Notes: generated by a model from the sequence alone, not told the origin. A stretch of DNA of 64,000 nucleotides from CAWIHA01 sp963835855 (GCA_963835855.1 CAWIHA010000027.1:1-64000), one strand, 5' to 3'; shown: positions 34,859 to 45,161, counted from the stretch's first letter. Translations and numbers: made by a program.

Positions 34859-35079
34859 GACAACCTTTTCGCCAGTTCACCACCTCACCCTAATCGACGC
34901 TGGCGCACCGCTGCGGCATTTCGGGCCGGTGCGGCAAGCCGGTTTCAAAAGCGTCACGATGAGGTTGTTGCTCGCGCCACAGCTGGCGTGAGCGCTGATC
35001 GGATGGGCGCGGGGCGCCCTCACAGGCGCCGCCTCCACGCGCCACTCGTCGCACGTCAACAACGGAACCTTGCACGGGC

Positions 35080-35172
35080 CTACTCGGCGTGTTTGCGGCG
35101 CCGCAGGACAATCAGCGCCAAGAACAGCACGGCCGCGGCGGCGCAGATGATTCGAATCAATCCGGAATCCAT
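35080..35172 (-). CDS. 30-residue single-helix membrane peptide at the end of the Tad operon
   Basis: ATG 35172 is preceded by AAAGGAGAGG at a good distance, the stop is 35080-35082, and the gap to tadC is 61 bases. The product is MDSGLIRIICAAAAVLFLAL continuing to a basic tail (RRRKHAE): one hydrophobic helix with a positively charged cytoplasmic end. It could be a small accessory of the Tad complex, but no homology is claimed. The good ribosome site and clear helix support a real gene. Confidence 0.5.
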   Translation of the reverse strand: MDSGLIRIICAAAAVLFLALIVLRRRKHAE

Positions 35173-35233
35173 GTGGTCCTCTCCTTTCTCGAAGCTGCCG
35201 CCGGTCGGGCGATCGCTCCCGCCTACCGGCTGC

Positions 35234-36154
35234 TTACATATTTCTCATCATCGGGAGCAAATCCCGCGTGATACGTACCATCACCGGACCCACCGTAACG
35301 ATGAACAAAGACGGCAGGATGCAAAAGAAAATTGGGAACACGAGCTTGACACCGAGCTTGGCCGCCTTCTCCTCAGCCAGTTGGCGTGTTTGCACCCGCA
35401 AGTAATCCGAGTGCGCACGCAGGCTTTGTGCGATGCCGGTGCCAAACCGGTCCGCCTGGATCAGTACCGCGGTTAGCTTCTTTAGCTCATCGACCGCGGT
35501 GCGGTCGGCTAGATTGTGCAACGCCTCGACCCGGCGTTTGCCGGCGCGCAGCTCGAGATTGACGAGCGCGAATTCCTGGCTGATCTCAGGGTGCGCGTGC
35601 TCCAGCTCTTTGGCGGTCTGCATGATCGCTTGGTCTAGGCCGAGCCCGGATTCGACGCACACCACCAACAAATCCAGCGTGTTCGCCAGACCCCGGCGGA
35701 TCCGCTTCTGGCGCCGCTTAGCCAGCATTTTCACGTATTGGTTCGGTCCGAACAGCCCGGCCGCGGCCGACGCCGCGATCCACAACAACTTAGAATCGGA
35801 GCCCACTCCCGAGCGCGCGATCGCCGCGCTGGCGGCCATTGGCAGCAGCACCGCCAGAACGACCTTGGCTCCGTACAGCGTCTTAAGCGCGCTGGGGTTG
35901 CGGATTCCGGCACGGATCAGCCGCCGCTGCATCAAGGTGACGTTTTTCGGCGAGCGCGGCAGGACCGAGCCAAAGCGTTTCACTAAATCGCGGAAGACCA
36001 GACTCGGGTGCGGCCCAGCGTGTGCTTGCGCTTCCGCGCTCGCCCGCGTGACGCGCTCCATGGCCGCCCTCGGCTGCACCCAGAACTTCGAGCCGATGAA
36101 CGTCAGCACGGTGGCCAGAGTCGCAAACAGGAGCAGCGCCGCAAAGAATTCCAT
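35234..36154 (-). CDS. tadC: Tad pilus inner-membrane protein TadC (T2SS F family)
   Basis: 306 residues. N-terminal helix (FFAALLLFATLATVLTFIG), a central domain with AKRRQKRIRRGLANTLDLLV, VCVESGLGLDQAIMQTAKEL and LNLELRAGKRRVEALHNLAD, then C-terminal helices (VKLVFPIFFCILPSLFIVT). This is the T2SSF/GspF fold. TadB and TadC form the inner-membrane platform of the Tad/Flp pilus machine. It follows tadB after three bases. Confidence 0.9.
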   Translation of the reverse strand: MEFFAALLLFATLATVLTFIGSKFWVQPRAAMERVTRASAEAQAHAGPHPSLVFRDLVKRFGSVLPRSPKNVTLMQRRLIRAGIRNPSALKTLYGAKVVLAVLLPMAASAAIARSGVGSDSKLLWIAASAAAGLFGPNQYVKMLAKRRQKRIRRGLANTLDLLVVCVESGLGLDQAIMQTAKELEHAHPEISQEFALVNLELRAGKRRVEALHNLADRTAVDELKKLTAVLIQADRFGTGIAQSLRAHSDYLRVQTRQLAEEKAAKLGVKLVFPIFFCILPSLFIVTVGPVMVRITRDLLPMMRNM

Positions 36155-36157
36155 GTC

Positions 36158-37129
36158 TCAGAGCTCGATCGATACGATTTTCTTGATCACCCCGTACCCA
36201 ATGAGCTGGAGCGCGATCCCCGCGCCCAGCATCAACCTGCCGGTGTCATCCCCCGAGAAGAACTTGGCGTAGTCCGGGTTGACCCAGCACATCATTGCGC
36301 CGACCACGATGGGGATCAGCGACAGCGCCACTCCGGTCATCTTGCCGTGCGCGGCGATCGCCCGAATGCGTCCGCGCAGCTTGAATCGTTCGCGGATCAG
36401 ATACGCCAGCTTGTCGAGCAGATCAGCCAGGTTCCCGCCGGTTCGTTTCTGCAGCAACACAGCCGAAACGAAGAAGTGCACGTCCATCAGCGGCACGCGT
36501 TCGGCCAGCTTCTCGAGCGCCGTATCAAGCGGCAGGCCCAGGTTTTGCTCTTCGAAAGCGCGGCGGAACTCGCTCGCCAGCGGATCCTCGGATTCCGTGT
36601 GCAACATTTCGAGCGCTACGGAAAACGCGTGCCCGGCCCGCATCGACCGCCCGAGGAATTCCAGGCTTTCCGGGAACTGCTCTTCGAATTTGCGGAGGCG
36701 TTTGCGGCGTTTCTGCCTTGCGTACAGCGCCGGCAGCGCGCTCAAAATCAAGGCCACCACCGGCGCAGCGGCGCGATAAGAAGGCGCCAAGTGCCACATT
36801 GCCGTGAAGCCCACCAAAAACAGCGCGAGTGAGCCATGGATCGTCCGTGCCGCATCCCACTTCAAGCCCGCCTGCTCGAGAAAGGCCTTTAGGCGGTCGT
36901 TTAGCCGCAGCCGTTCGAGCAACCGGAGCACAACCCTCCCCGCCGAACGCTCCTCGGCCTGGATCAGCGCCGGTCTTTTCGGCTCCGCCTTAGTCCGGCT
37001 TCCCGGGGTGCCTGCCAGCCGCGCCTTGATGCGATCCAGATCGGCTGTCCGCCGGCTGCGGCTCCACAGCCACCACAGCGCAACCGCGCCCATCCAGACC
37101 GTCGCCGCCAAAAGCGCAAACACAAGCAT
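36158..37129 (-). CDS. tadB: Tad pilus inner-membrane protein TadB (T2SS F family)
   Basis: 323 residues with an N-terminal helix, a basic segment (WSRSRRTADLDRIKARLAG) and the T2SSF domain: LEFLGRSMRAGHAFSVALEM, FEEQNLGLPLDTALEKLAER, VLLQKRTGGNLADLLDKLAY, then two C-terminal helices. It is the partner of TadC in the inner-membrane platform. Upstream the gap to the ATPase gene is 38 bases, consistent with one operon. Confidence 0.9.
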   Translation of the reverse strand: MLVFALLAATVWMGAVALWWLWSRSRRTADLDRIKARLAGTPGSRTKAEPKRPALIQAEERSAGRVVLRLLERLRLNDRLKAFLEQAGLKWDAARTIHGSLALFLVGFTAMWHLAPSYRAAAPVVALILSALPALYARQKRRKRLRKFEEQFPESLEFLGRSMRAGHAFSVALEMLHTESEDPLASEFRRAFEEQNLGLPLDTALEKLAERVPLMDVHFFVSAVLLQKRTGGNLADLLDKLAYLIRERFKLRGRIRAIAAHGKMTGVALSLIPIVVGAMMCWVNPDYAKFFSGDDTGRLMLGAGIALQLIGYGVIKKIVSIEL

Positions 37130-37167
37130 GTGTTCACCCGCTGGTCGCGCGCCGCTTGCGGCCGCGA

Positions 37168-38532
37168 TCAGACCTCCATCGCCTCATCGAACAAATCCGA
37201 ACTCAGCCGGATGCCCGAGGCCAAGAGCTTCTCGTAGAACTTCGGCCGTATGCCGGTCGAGGCGAACCGGCCCAGGACGCGGCCGTCCGGCGACAGGCCG
37301 CGCTTTTCGAACACGAACAAGTCCTGCATCGTCACGATATCGCCTTCCATCCCGGTCACCTCGGTGATGCTGACGACGCGGCGCGAGCCGTCGCTCAACC
37401 GCGCCGCCTGCACGAACAAGTGGATGGCACTGGCGATCTGCTGCCGGATGGATGTCATCGGCATGTTGGCCGCGGCCCACGTGACCATGACCTCCAGCCG
37501 CGTAATCGCGTCCCGCGGTGAGTTGGCGTGGATCGTCGTCAGCGATCCTTCGTGGCCGGTGTTCATCGCTTGCAGCATGTCGAGAGCTTCTTCGCCGCGC
37601 ACTTCCCCGCAGACGATGCGGTCCGGCCGCATACGAAGGCTGTTGATCAGCAGTTCCCGCTGGCGCACCGCGCCGCTGCCCTCGATGTTCGGCGGCCGAG
37701 TTTCCAGGCGCACTACGTGCGGCTGCTTGAGTTGCAGCTCGGCTGCGTCCTCGATCGTCACGATGCGCTCCTTGAGAGAAATGAACGCTGAGAGGGCGTT
37801 GAGCAGGGTGGTCTTGCCGGCTCCGGTCCCGCCGGAGATGATGATGTTCAGCCGCGCCTTCACCGCCGCCTCGAGCAGCTCCATCATTCCCGGCGTCAAC
37901 GCCTTCCGCTCAACCAGGTCGGCGGGCATCAGCTTGTCGGTCGAAAAGCGGCGGACCGAGAGGATCGGCCCATCCACCGCGAGCGGCGGAATGATCGCGT
38001 TGACGCGCGAGCCATCGCTCAATCGCGCATCCACCATGGGAGTGGATTCGTCAATGCGCCGGCCCACCTGCGAAACGATTTTGTCGATGATCCGCAGCAG
38101 GTGCGCGTCGTCACGGAAGCGGACGCTGGTGAGCTCGAGCACGCCCTTGCGCTCCACGTAGACCTGTTTGTGCGTGTTCACCAGAATGTCCGAGATGGTC
38201 GGGTCTTCGAGCAGTGTCTCGAGCGGACCCAGCCCGAACACCTCATCCAGCACCTCATCGATCACCTGCTGCTTGTCCAGCGAGCTTAGCAGCGTCGCTT
38301 CGCCGTCCATTAATGCGATCAGGGCCTGACGCACCTCGGCGCGCACGCGCTGGTTATCGATGGCCGCGAGCGCTTCCAGGTTGATCCGGTCCAGCAGCTT
38401 GCGATGCAACGTGAACTTCAGCTCCTGGCACTCCGGCTTGAGCGCTGTCTTGGAGCGCCAGGCGTGCTGCAAGATCCGCTGGTCCCAGGTCACTGTCTGC
38501 GGCGGTTTGCGATCGGGGGCTGCGGGTTGCAT
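37168..38532 (-). CDS. tadA: Tad pilus assembly ATPase TadA/CpaF
   Basis: 454 residues from ATG 38532, preceded by GAGGAGAG; the longer frame upstream lies in the tadZ gene. Type II/IV secretion ATPase with [18 protein letters not shown] (N-domain), Walker A in [15 protein letters not shown], an Asp box ([11 protein letters not shown]), Walker B and [18 protein letters not shown], and the His box in [14 protein letters not shown]. It powers pilus assembly on the cytoplasmic side. Neighbours tadZ and tadB confirm the system. Confidence 0.94.
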   Translation of the reverse strand: MQPAAPDRKPPQTVTWDQRILQHAWRSKTALKPECQELKFTLHRKLLDRINLEALAAIDNQRVRAEVRQALIALMDGEATLLSSLDKQQVIDEVLDEVFGLGPLETLLEDPTISDILVNTHKQVYVERKGVLELTSVRFRDDAHLLRIIDKIVSQVGRRIDESTPMVDARLSDGSRVNAIIPPLAVDGPILSVRRFSTDKLMPADLVERKALTPGMMELLEAAVKARLNIIISGGTGAGKTTLLNALSAFISLKERIVTIEDAAELQLKQPHVVRLETRPPNIEGSGAVRQRELLINSLRMRPDRIVCGEVRGEEALDMLQAMNTGHEGSLTTIHANSPRDAITRLEVMVTWAAANMPMTSIRQQIASAIHLFVQAARLSDGSRRVVSITEVTGMEGDIVTMQDLFVFEKRGLSPDGRVLGRFASTGIRPKFYEKLLASGIRLSSDLFDEAMEV

Positions 38533-38545
38533 CGTGTTTCTCTCC

Positions 38546-39727
38546 TCAGGTCCGCGCGCCGGCGAGTAGCGTGGGCTTGCGCCTTTCACCAGCCGGCACG
38601 CCGGCCAGGCGGCCTGCAAAATCTTCGATGGCCCTGCCCAGCTCGCACTCACCGCCGAGCGGCTCCCCGAGTGTCACCGCCCGGTCGAGCGAAAAATAGT
38701 CGTTTGGAAAGCTGCCGTAAACCGTACACTTAACGATTTCGCTCACATCGGAGCCGCGCAGCCGGTCCCGGCGGCTCACGCGATTGATGAGTAACTGGAA
38801 GCGATCCTTGTTGAAGCCGAGTTGAGCGAGCAGGGTCGCAGCCTTGCGCGCCAGGTGCAGGCTCGGCAGTTCCGCGGTCGAGACCAGAAAGGCCTGGTCG
38901 GATTCCGACAGTGCCAACATGCTGAGCCGATGGAAGATTGCGGGCAGGTCGAGAATCACCCAGGCGTACGTCTGACGAGCCCGCTCCAGGAAATCGTGCA
39001 GCCTGGCCGGCTCGATGAAATCTGCGTAGGGCGCTCCCGGGGCAGCGAGTACGTCGAGGCCGGTTGAGGCGGTGATGGCCGCTGGCCAGCGCGAATCGCC
39101 TTCCCCGAGCGCGTCGACCACCGACCCGCCCGGTCTCAGCTTCAGGTAAAAGCTGATTGTGCCGCCCATCAGATCCATATCCGCCAGCAGCACCCTCTTC
39201 CCGGTGAGCTGGCGGAGCGCGAAAGCGGTTTGGGCGGCCAGCGTGGAAGCGCCCGAGCCTGGCTTGGCGCTCGAGAACAGGACGATCTTGCCCAGCTCGC
39301 GTTGGGGCGGGCTTTGCGGTCCGCGCAACCGGCGGATCCGGCTGACGGCTTGCTCCTGGATGGCGGGATCGAAGGGCGCGCACAAAAACTCGCTCGCACC
39401 CAGCCGTAGCGATCGCAGAATCGCTTCCGAGTCGTTGATCCTGTGCAGCCCGACAACGTGAATGGCGGGATTCGTTTCGGCGATGAAACGGATCAGTTCG
39501 CCAGCCTCCTCGAGGCTCGTCACCAGATCGAGCAATACGACCTCGGGCCGGAGCTGGCGCAGCCGGATGTCGAGCACCTGGTGCGGCGGATAGCTTTTCA
39601 ACTCGGCCAGGACCTGAAAGGCGTGTGTTACCGCCAGTGTTCGGGCAAACTGCTCCGCCAGCGCACGGTCCGGCGCGATCATAAGCGCTGCGAGCGGGCT
39701 TGGCGTGCTATGTGTTCCCGGACTCAT
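38546..39727 (-). CDS. tadZ: Tad localisation ATPase TadZ/CpaE
   Basis: 393 residues. An N-terminal receiver-like domain ([19 protein letters not shown], then [14 protein letters not shown]) precedes a ParA/MinD-type ATPase: deviant Walker [36 protein letters not shown] and [16 protein letters not shown]. TadZ places the Tad machine at the cell pole or other sites. Its stop is 13 bases before tadA. The receiver-like domain lacks a clear full phosphorylation set, as in most TadZ. Confidence 0.88.
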   Translation of the reverse strand: MSPGTHSTPSPLAALMIAPDRALAEQFARTLAVTHAFQVLAELKSYPPHQVLDIRLRQLRPEVVLLDLVTSLEEAGELIRFIAETNPAIHVVGLHRINDSEAILRSLRLGASEFLCAPFDPAIQEQAVSRIRRLRGPQSPPQRELGKIVLFSSAKPGSGASTLAAQTAFALRQLTGKRVLLADMDLMGGTISFYLKLRPGGSVVDALGEGDSRWPAAITASTGLDVLAAPGAPYADFIEPARLHDFLERARQTYAWVILDLPAIFHRLSMLALSESDQAFLVSTAELPSLHLARKAATLLAQLGFNKDRFQLLINRVSRRDRLRGSDVSEIVKCTVYGSFPNDYFSLDRAVTLGEPLGGECELGRAIEDFAGRLAGVPAGERRKPTLLAGART

Positions 39728-39745
39728 GGACCAGGTTTTCCGGGC

Positions 39746-41140
39746 CTATTTCTTCTTTACCCCGGGCGGCTCTGCATTCTTCGGCGGCGCCGTAGCGGTC
39801 CCGTCCGGCAGGAACAGGTACGGCGCCAGGAACTTCTCCGGCATTTGAGGCGCCAGCTTGGCCCGGCCAGCGTTCAATGGTGTCGTGATCTCCGGAGTCA
39901 CCATGACGATCAGCTCCGTTTTAGATTTCGTCCGCTGGTGGCTTTTGAACAGCGCTCCTAAGACTGGAATGTCAGCCAAGCCAGGGACCTTTGCGAGGTT
40001 CTCCGTCACGCGGTCGTCGATGAGTCCGGCAATCAGGAAACTCTGGCCCTCGCCGAGCTCGACGTTCGTCTCCATGCGGCGGGTCGCAAGCGCCGGAATC
40101 GTGAAGCCGGAAACGACTATAGAGTTGGACTGATCGATGGCCGAGACCTCCGACTTGACATACATGCGGATCGTTTTGTGCTCTGTGATATTGGGCTGGA
40201 ACGTGAGCCGGATGCCGAATTCCTTGAACAGAATCGTGATCGCGCCGGCGTTGACGCCGCCTTGAACGATGGGCACCGGAAACTCGCCGCCCACCAGGAA
40301 ACTGGCCTCCTTTCCGTTCGTGGCCGTCAGGTTCGGTTCGGCCAGGATTTGCAGCAGACCCTGATTCTGGAGCGCCTGGATGAACGCACCTAGGTTCAGG
40401 TCCGGCCGGAATGCAAAGATGTTCAGCGCATCGGTGACGGTGAAATCGCCCAGCGTGGCTGCACTCTGTCCCGGAACGGCGGCATTGAGACTGTTGGGGC
40501 GCGCTGCAGGAAACTGCCCGGTCGTCGTGCCTCCTTGCGTGTTCCCGGTGCCAGTCGAGGCTAGGTTGAACGCGAACGAACTTGATACGTTCCGGTCGAG
40601 CTCGGCAAACCTGACCCGCAGCAGGATCTGTTTTTCAGGCCCCGGGCTCACCACCTCGAGGTTGTTCACAATGGTCTTGGCGAACGGCAAGACGAGCGCC
40701 GCCGCGCGGTCGGCAATCGCCTGTGTAGGCACCGTGCCGGTCAGCGACAGGGAATCTCGCGCCGACTGCACCCGGATGTCGAGCTTCGGAAATGTTTCTT
40801 CAAGCAGCTTGCGGACGGGTTCCAGGTTCTGCTCGACGGCGACGCTGTAGAGCGTCCGTGGTCCTGCCTTCGGCCAGATGATGATCGTCGAGGTTCCCGG
40901 CGCCTTCGCGTTCAGCAAGACCTCACGGTTCGAGACGGCCACGGCATCACACACCTCCGGGTTACCCGTTGAGATGCGCGCGATGTCGGCAGCATAATCG
41001 ATGACCACGCTCCTGCCCGCAGCAAGCCTCAGCTCTTCGGCATCCGCGGCGGCAGCCGGAGCGGCCATCGCGGCCGGTAAGCCGTCCCAGAGCGCCAGGA
41101 GCGCTGCTAGACCGCACAAAATTTGCGTCGCCAGTCTCAT
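39746..41140 (-). CDS. rcpA: Outer-membrane secretin of the Tad system (RcpA/CpaC)
   Basis: 464 residues. Signal peptide at the N-terminus (ILCGLAALLALWDGLPAAMA), an N-domain with GRSVVIDYAADIARIS and DAVAVSNREVLLNAKAPGTS (BON-type/secretin N), then the secretin core: ILLRVRFAELDRNVSSSFAF, LQNQGLLQILAEPNLTATNG, EASFLVGGEFPVPIVQGG and LGEGQSFLIAGLIDDRVTEN. It forms the outer-membrane channel through which the pilus passes. The C-terminal tail is Pro/Lys-rich (PPKNAEPPGVKKK). Confidence 0.92.
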   Translation of the reverse strand: MRLATQILCGLAALLALWDGLPAAMAAPAAAADAEELRLAAGRSVVIDYAADIARISTGNPEVCDAVAVSNREVLLNAKAPGTSTIIIWPKAGPRTLYSVAVEQNLEPVRKLLEETFPKLDIRVQSARDSLSLTGTVPTQAIADRAAALVLPFAKTIVNNLEVVSPGPEKQILLRVRFAELDRNVSSSFAFNLASTGTGNTQGGTTTGQFPAARPNSLNAAVPGQSAATLGDFTVTDALNIFAFRPDLNLGAFIQALQNQGLLQILAEPNLTATNGKEASFLVGGEFPVPIVQGGVNAGAITILFKEFGIRLTFQPNITEHKTIRMYVKSEVSAIDQSNSIVVSGFTIPALATRRMETNVELGEGQSFLIAGLIDDRVTENLAKVPGLADIPVLGALFKSHQRTKSKTELIVMVTPEITTPLNAGRAKLAPQMPEKFLAPYLFLPDGTATAPPKNAEPPGVKKK

Positions 41141-41154
41141 CGTCTCTTCAGCCC

Positions 41155-42012
41155 TCAGTCGGGCTTTCGAATAACCACCTGCTCCAGCGTCTTTTGCCCG
41201 CCCCGGATCACCACCACGTCATCGGTCAGGCGCGGTGAAGGCGCTGGAGCCGGCGGGGGCGGGCTCCGCCTCGCGACCGGCGCCGGGGTTGGCCGCGGCG
41301 CGCGGGCCTTGTCAAACAGTTCCGTCATGTCGCGCCCCGGCGTTTTCTCCGCTCCGCGGTCGCTGCTGTTGCGGAGCACCAGTTGGATGCGATCTTCGCT
41401 GGCGAGCGTTAATGCTTCAGCCTGTGCCGGCGTAACCAGCAGCGTGACCACGGGCGCGTTGATGGCCTGCCCGCGCGCATCCGGCTCGATGGTCTGGCCG
41501 GCGGCGAGGACTAGAATGTCTTGCAGGATGGTTTTGGTCATCGTGGCGTCCTGACCCACCGGCCGGCCAGTAACCAGCACATCGACATGCATGCCGGGCA
41601 GCACGAAGCCCGCCACGCCGACAACTTCGTTGACTTTGACCGCCACCGCGCGCATGCCGGCGGGAATGATCGGCGCCAGGCCCATGCCGCTGCCGCGTGC
41701 CGCCAGCCGGCCTTCGCGGACCGGCTCGTCCGCCAGGACGCTCGACACCACAGGCCGCCCCAGGACCTCCTCGGTGCTGGAAAAACCTCCTTTCGGAAAC
41801 TGATCCGCGGGAACCCGCACCAGCTTGATGTCATCGGGCTTGATGCTCACGCCGGTCCCCAGCGCTCGCGCGGCCACCACCAAGTCCCGCAGGTCCTGTT
41901 TCGGCGCTCTGGACGATTTCGAGGCGCCCGCGACCACCTGGTAGAAAATGCCCGAAACAACCAGCGCAAACATCAGGCTCAGCGTGAGTACGGTAATGAA
42001 TCGGCGGTCCAT
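41155..42012 (-). CDS. cpaB: Tad pilus assembly protein CpaB/RcpC
   Basis: 285 residues. N-terminal helix (FITVLTLSLMFALVVSGIFY), a SAF-type domain (VVAARALGTGVSIKPDDIKL; FSSTEEVLGRPVVSSVLADE), and RcpC features (GMRAVAVKVNEVVGVAGFVL; PGMHVDVLVTG). The C-terminal part is Pro/Arg-rich. RcpC is a periplasmic partner of the secretin. It is the first recognised gene of the operon. The AGGAGG upstream is 18 bases away, so its start or leader is not ideal. Confidence 0.88.
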   Translation of the reverse strand: MDRRFITVLTLSLMFALVVSGIFYQVVAGASKSSRAPKQDLRDLVVAARALGTGVSIKPDDIKLVRVPADQFPKGGFSSTEEVLGRPVVSSVLADEPVREGRLAARGSGMGLAPIIPAGMRAVAVKVNEVVGVAGFVLPGMHVDVLVTGRPVGQDATMTKTILQDILVLAAGQTIEPDARGQAINAPVVTLLVTPAQAEALTLASEDRIQLVLRNSSDRGAEKTPGRDMTELFDKARAPRPTPAPVARRSPPPPAPAPSPRLTDDVVVIRGGQKTLEQVVIRKPD

Positions 42013-42422
42013 CGCGTCTCTTCAGGTCCTCCTGGCGGGCTCGCGGCGAGGCGGCGCGGCGCGAAGCGCACCCAAATCGAGCAGCCGCGGAGCGATCAGG
42101 CCTGAGTGCAATGCAAAGTCGGCAAGGGATGGGCCGCTGAGCGACAGGGCGGTCCTTTCCGCGGCGCGTGCCCCCCTGCGGTTCGGGCGCTCACCGCTAG
42201 TTTTGCGGTTCAGACGCTCGCCGCTGGTTTTGCTGGGCTTCACCTGGGGTTGGCCTCCTGGTGATATTTCGGCGGAAGCCGGCAGTTTCTTTAACCAGCA
42301 TCTTTCGCCACGACCTCCACCAAGCGCGATCAAAGAGCCGCAGAAACGCGAGCGAAGCCACTCAGCGCACCTGTGGCCCATACCTGGATGCGCTGCCGCA
42401 GGGCGCCGGTCAAAGGTGCAAA
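42013..42422. other. Intergenic region upstream of the Tad operon
   Basis: 410 bases without a supported gene. A complement frame of 119 residues (42022-42381) contains the repeat noted below and is basic and low in character; I do not regard it as coding. No flp pilin or prepilin peptidase gene is found here. A promoter for the Tad operon should lie here but was not identified. Confidence 0.55.
42180..42233. repeat. Imperfect 27-bp tandem repeat, two units
   Basis: Units 42180-42206 and 42207-42233 match at 23 of 27 positions; all four differences are A/G. Both contain GCTC-CCGCT-GTTTTGC. It lies in the Tad upstream region and keeps the frame on the complement. Could be a small regulatory repeat or a remnant. 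Confidence 0.6.
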
Positions 42423-44007
42423 TTAAGGATTCCGCTCAAACAGCGCCGCCCGCGCGTCCTCCTCGAGCAAGCGCCAGCCCCGGACTTGCCGCAGCAGCCC
42501 GCACAAAGGCCAATCCTGCGGCGCCAGTACGAACCGGACGGCGCACCCGTCGAGCGTGCCACGCCATCCCGGCTGGCCATAGGCCGTTCCGAGATAGCGT
42601 TTCCCTAACTCCGGACCGTAGAAATCGCTGCGGCCATCGATGAATACGCGCTGCTTCGGGTAGAAGCGGTAGAGCAGGTAGTCGCTCCACTGGTCGCTCG
42701 TGAACACGCGTGCGCCCGCCAGCTTTCCCGAATGCCGCTCGATCAAACGCACCGGAAATTTCTCGGCTGGGAACTGGCAGGGCCAGTTTCCAGGGGCGCC
42801 GGGAATCGCCAGCGCCAGCATGACCACCGCTGGCCATACGCTGACGCGCCGGAAGCCGTCCGACATATCCCCGGCCCACCGATCGAGGATCCCCGCGATG
42901 GACCGCGCCGGCTTCCGGCCAGCCCAAGCGTTCCACCACGCCGTCGCCTCCGTGGCCAGAATCGGCGAAACGACAATGGCAAAAATAGGGGCGTGCCGCA
43001 CCGAGACGAGCGCGGCGTGCGCCCAGGCCATCACCAGAAGCGCATCGCCAATTTTACGCCGCCTGAGGAGCGAGGCCGCCGCGATCAGGCCGGCAAAGAG
43101 CAGAACCTCGAAGTGCAGCGCGCTTTCCGAGCGGAACTGGGGCGATTGGAACTCGTTCACCGCGGCGCGGATCCAACCGGACGCAAGATATTGACCCGCG
43201 TGCCGCCAGAGCGCGATGCCGTAAGGATTCGCCAGCGAGGCCAAGCCGCAAAGTGCGGCCAGAAGCACATGGCGGCGCATACACATCCAGGCTATGACCG
43301 CCGAGCGCGAGACCAGGAAGGCCTCGGCGGCCTCACCCGCCGACACCAGCGCGAGACAGGCGAATAGGGCGAGAAAGCCAGCGTGCAAGTTTGCCCAGAG
43401 CGCGCTCAGTGGGACCAGCGCCCAGATTGCGCGGCCCGGTTGCCGCTGGTCGCGATCGAGCAGCCAGAGCGAAACCGCGGTCAGCAGCAGAGTGAACACA
43501 TGGGGCCGGGCGAGAAAGTGGATGTCCGAGGCTCCCGCCGCGAGCAGGCAGACGGGCAACGCGACGATCACGTTTGCGCCACGCCAAAGCATGTGCCGGA
43601 ACAATACGATCAGGTAGGCGGCGATCACCCCTCCCGCCAGCAGCACGACGCCCTTCAGCCGCAGGCCGCGCCAGAGCAGGGCAAATGCGACGTTCCGAAA
43701 GCCACTCCCAGGCGCACCAGGGTTGATTCGGCTTTGAAAACGAGAAGGGATCGTGGCGCGGCAGCGTGTGCCGGTCCAAGACGAATTCGCCGGTCCGGAT
43801 GTGCCAGCCTGTGTCGCCATCCGCGAGCAAGCCGGACCAGCCTGCGCCCGTCATGAACAGCCACACCATCAGCGCCAGGAACAGCCAATCGGAAAACGAG
43901 GGCAAGAGCCAGCGCCGGAATGCGCGCTGGGCCCGCTCGGCATTCCCGACGGCGGCCGGGGCGGACTCAAACGCGCTGATCGGCCAAATAGCCACCCTTG
44001 CCGTCAT
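42423..44007 (-). CDS. Polytopic membrane protein, probable GT-C-like glycosyltransferase; frameshifted
   Basis: The first part (from 44007) has LPSFSDWLFLALMVWLFMTG, then LADGDTGWHIRTGEFVLDRH and DPFSFSKPNQPWCAWEWLS, a luminal loop resembling the first loop of GT-C enzymes (D-G-D at its start). There the frame breaks; one base over it continues VAFALLWRGLRLKGVVLLAG and eight or so more helices to FERNP. Removing one A from GAACGTC near 43691 restores SDVAFALLW and a single protein of about 527 residues. The C-terminal soluble part includes VFTSDQWSDYLLYRFYPKQR and FIDGRSDFYG. Function is inferred only from topology. The upstream gene is divergent. Confidence 0.75.
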
Positions 44008-44151
44008 GATCGGCGGGATGGCGCTGCGGGATTACCCGCTGGTTGGCCTTCAGAGCGCACGCACTTTGGCAAGCCGGTGCCGATGCTGGGAAAAACCTAG
44101 CCCGCAACATCCCGCACGCGATGCTCGTTTACAATGGTTTTTGAGGGGACC

Positions 44152-44964
44152 ATGCGGTATCTAAGACGTGCTTGCGTATTCCTGCTCGTGCTTGAGGCTG
44201 GCTTGTTCGCGGATGGCCAAAGCGGCTGGCGCCAAGTCGAGTCGAAGGACCTGACGGGCGCCCAAGTCCAGGACATCATCAACAAGTTCGCCGCCAAGGA
44301 GGCCGAATTCGCAACGGCGCGCGAGAACTACACCTACCACCAGAACGCGCGCGTGCAGGAGCTCGACCCCGACGGCGCTGTGACGGGCAAGTGGGAGATG
44401 GGCGAGGACGTTATCTTCACGCCCGACGGGAAGCGCACAGAGCGGGTGACCTGGGCGCCCGCCAACACGCTGCGCATCCTCCAGCTCACGCCCGAGGACG
44501 AGCAGGACCTGCGCAGCGTTCAGCCCTTCGTGCTCACCACGGCCGAGATCCCCCAGTATTACGTCCGGTACCTGGGCAAGCAAATGGCGGATGAAATTCC
44601 CTGTTACGTGTTTGCCGTGAAGCCGAAACAGATGGAGAAAGGCCGGCGCTACTTCCAAGGCGAGGTTTGGGTGGACGACCGCGACCTTCAGATCGTCAAG
44701 ACTTACGGCCGCGGCGTCGGCATCGTCCACAGTGACAACCAGTTCCCAAAGTTCGAGACCTACCGCCAGCAGATCGACGGCAAATACTGGTTCCCCGTCT
44801 ATACCCACGCCGACGACATCCTGAACTTCCAGAGCGGGCCGCAGCGCATCCGGATGCTCGTAAAATACGAAGATTATAAGCAGTTCAAGACCTCGACCAC
44901 CATCGAGTATGGCGAGCCGGTGACCGCCCCAGAGCAGAAACCGGACCAGAAGAAGCAGCCGTAA
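44152..44964 (+). CDS. Exported protein, outer-membrane lipoprotein-sorting-like fold, unknown function
   Basis: Start at ATG 44152, with GAGGGG three bases upstream; the earlier ATG 44134 is less likely. N-terminal signal peptide (YLRRACVFLLVLEAGLFADG), then about 245 residues of beta-rich sequence: FATARENYTYHQNARVQELD, FTPDGKRTERVTWAP, YFQGEVWVDDRDLQIVKTYG, YWFPVYTHADDILNF. The pattern resembles LolA/LolB-like or 'outer membrane lipoprotein-sorting' proteins common in Acidobacteria. It ends in a Lys/Gln/Pro-rich tail. No lipobox is visible. Acts outside the cytoplasm; partner unknown. Confidence 0.7.
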   Translation: MRYLRRACVFLLVLEAGLFADGQSGWRQVESKDLTGAQVQDIINKFAAKEAEFATARENYTYHQNARVQELDPDGAVTGKWEMGEDVIFTPDGKRTERVTWAPANTLRILQLTPEDEQDLRSVQPFVLTTAEIPQYYVRYLGKQMADEIPCYVFAVKPKQMEKGRRYFQGEVWVDDRDLQIVKTYGRGVGIVHSDNQFPKFETYRQQIDGKYWFPVYTHADDILNFQSGPQRIRMLVKYEDYKQFKTSTTIEYGEPVTAPEQKPDQKKQP

Positions 44965-45161
44965 CGGGATTCGGGATCGCCCGGGAGATCCAGGCATCCG
45001 GCGGCAACCTGCGATCCGCGTCACACACTCCGGGTTCCCTTTTACCGCTGAATTTTCACCATTGAGGCCTGGAAATCCGCCGCAGGGTTCCGGCGCGTCC
45101 GTCCTTCGGCCATCTTGTGGTTTAATGAGGTCTAAGCTCAAGTTTTCGTGGCGGAACGGGT

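Noticed and set aside
42022..42381. 119-residue frame upstream of cpaB
   Set aside because: Arg-rich, no motif, no ribosome site, and contains the DNA tandem repeat. Not similar to Flp pilin or prepilin peptidase.
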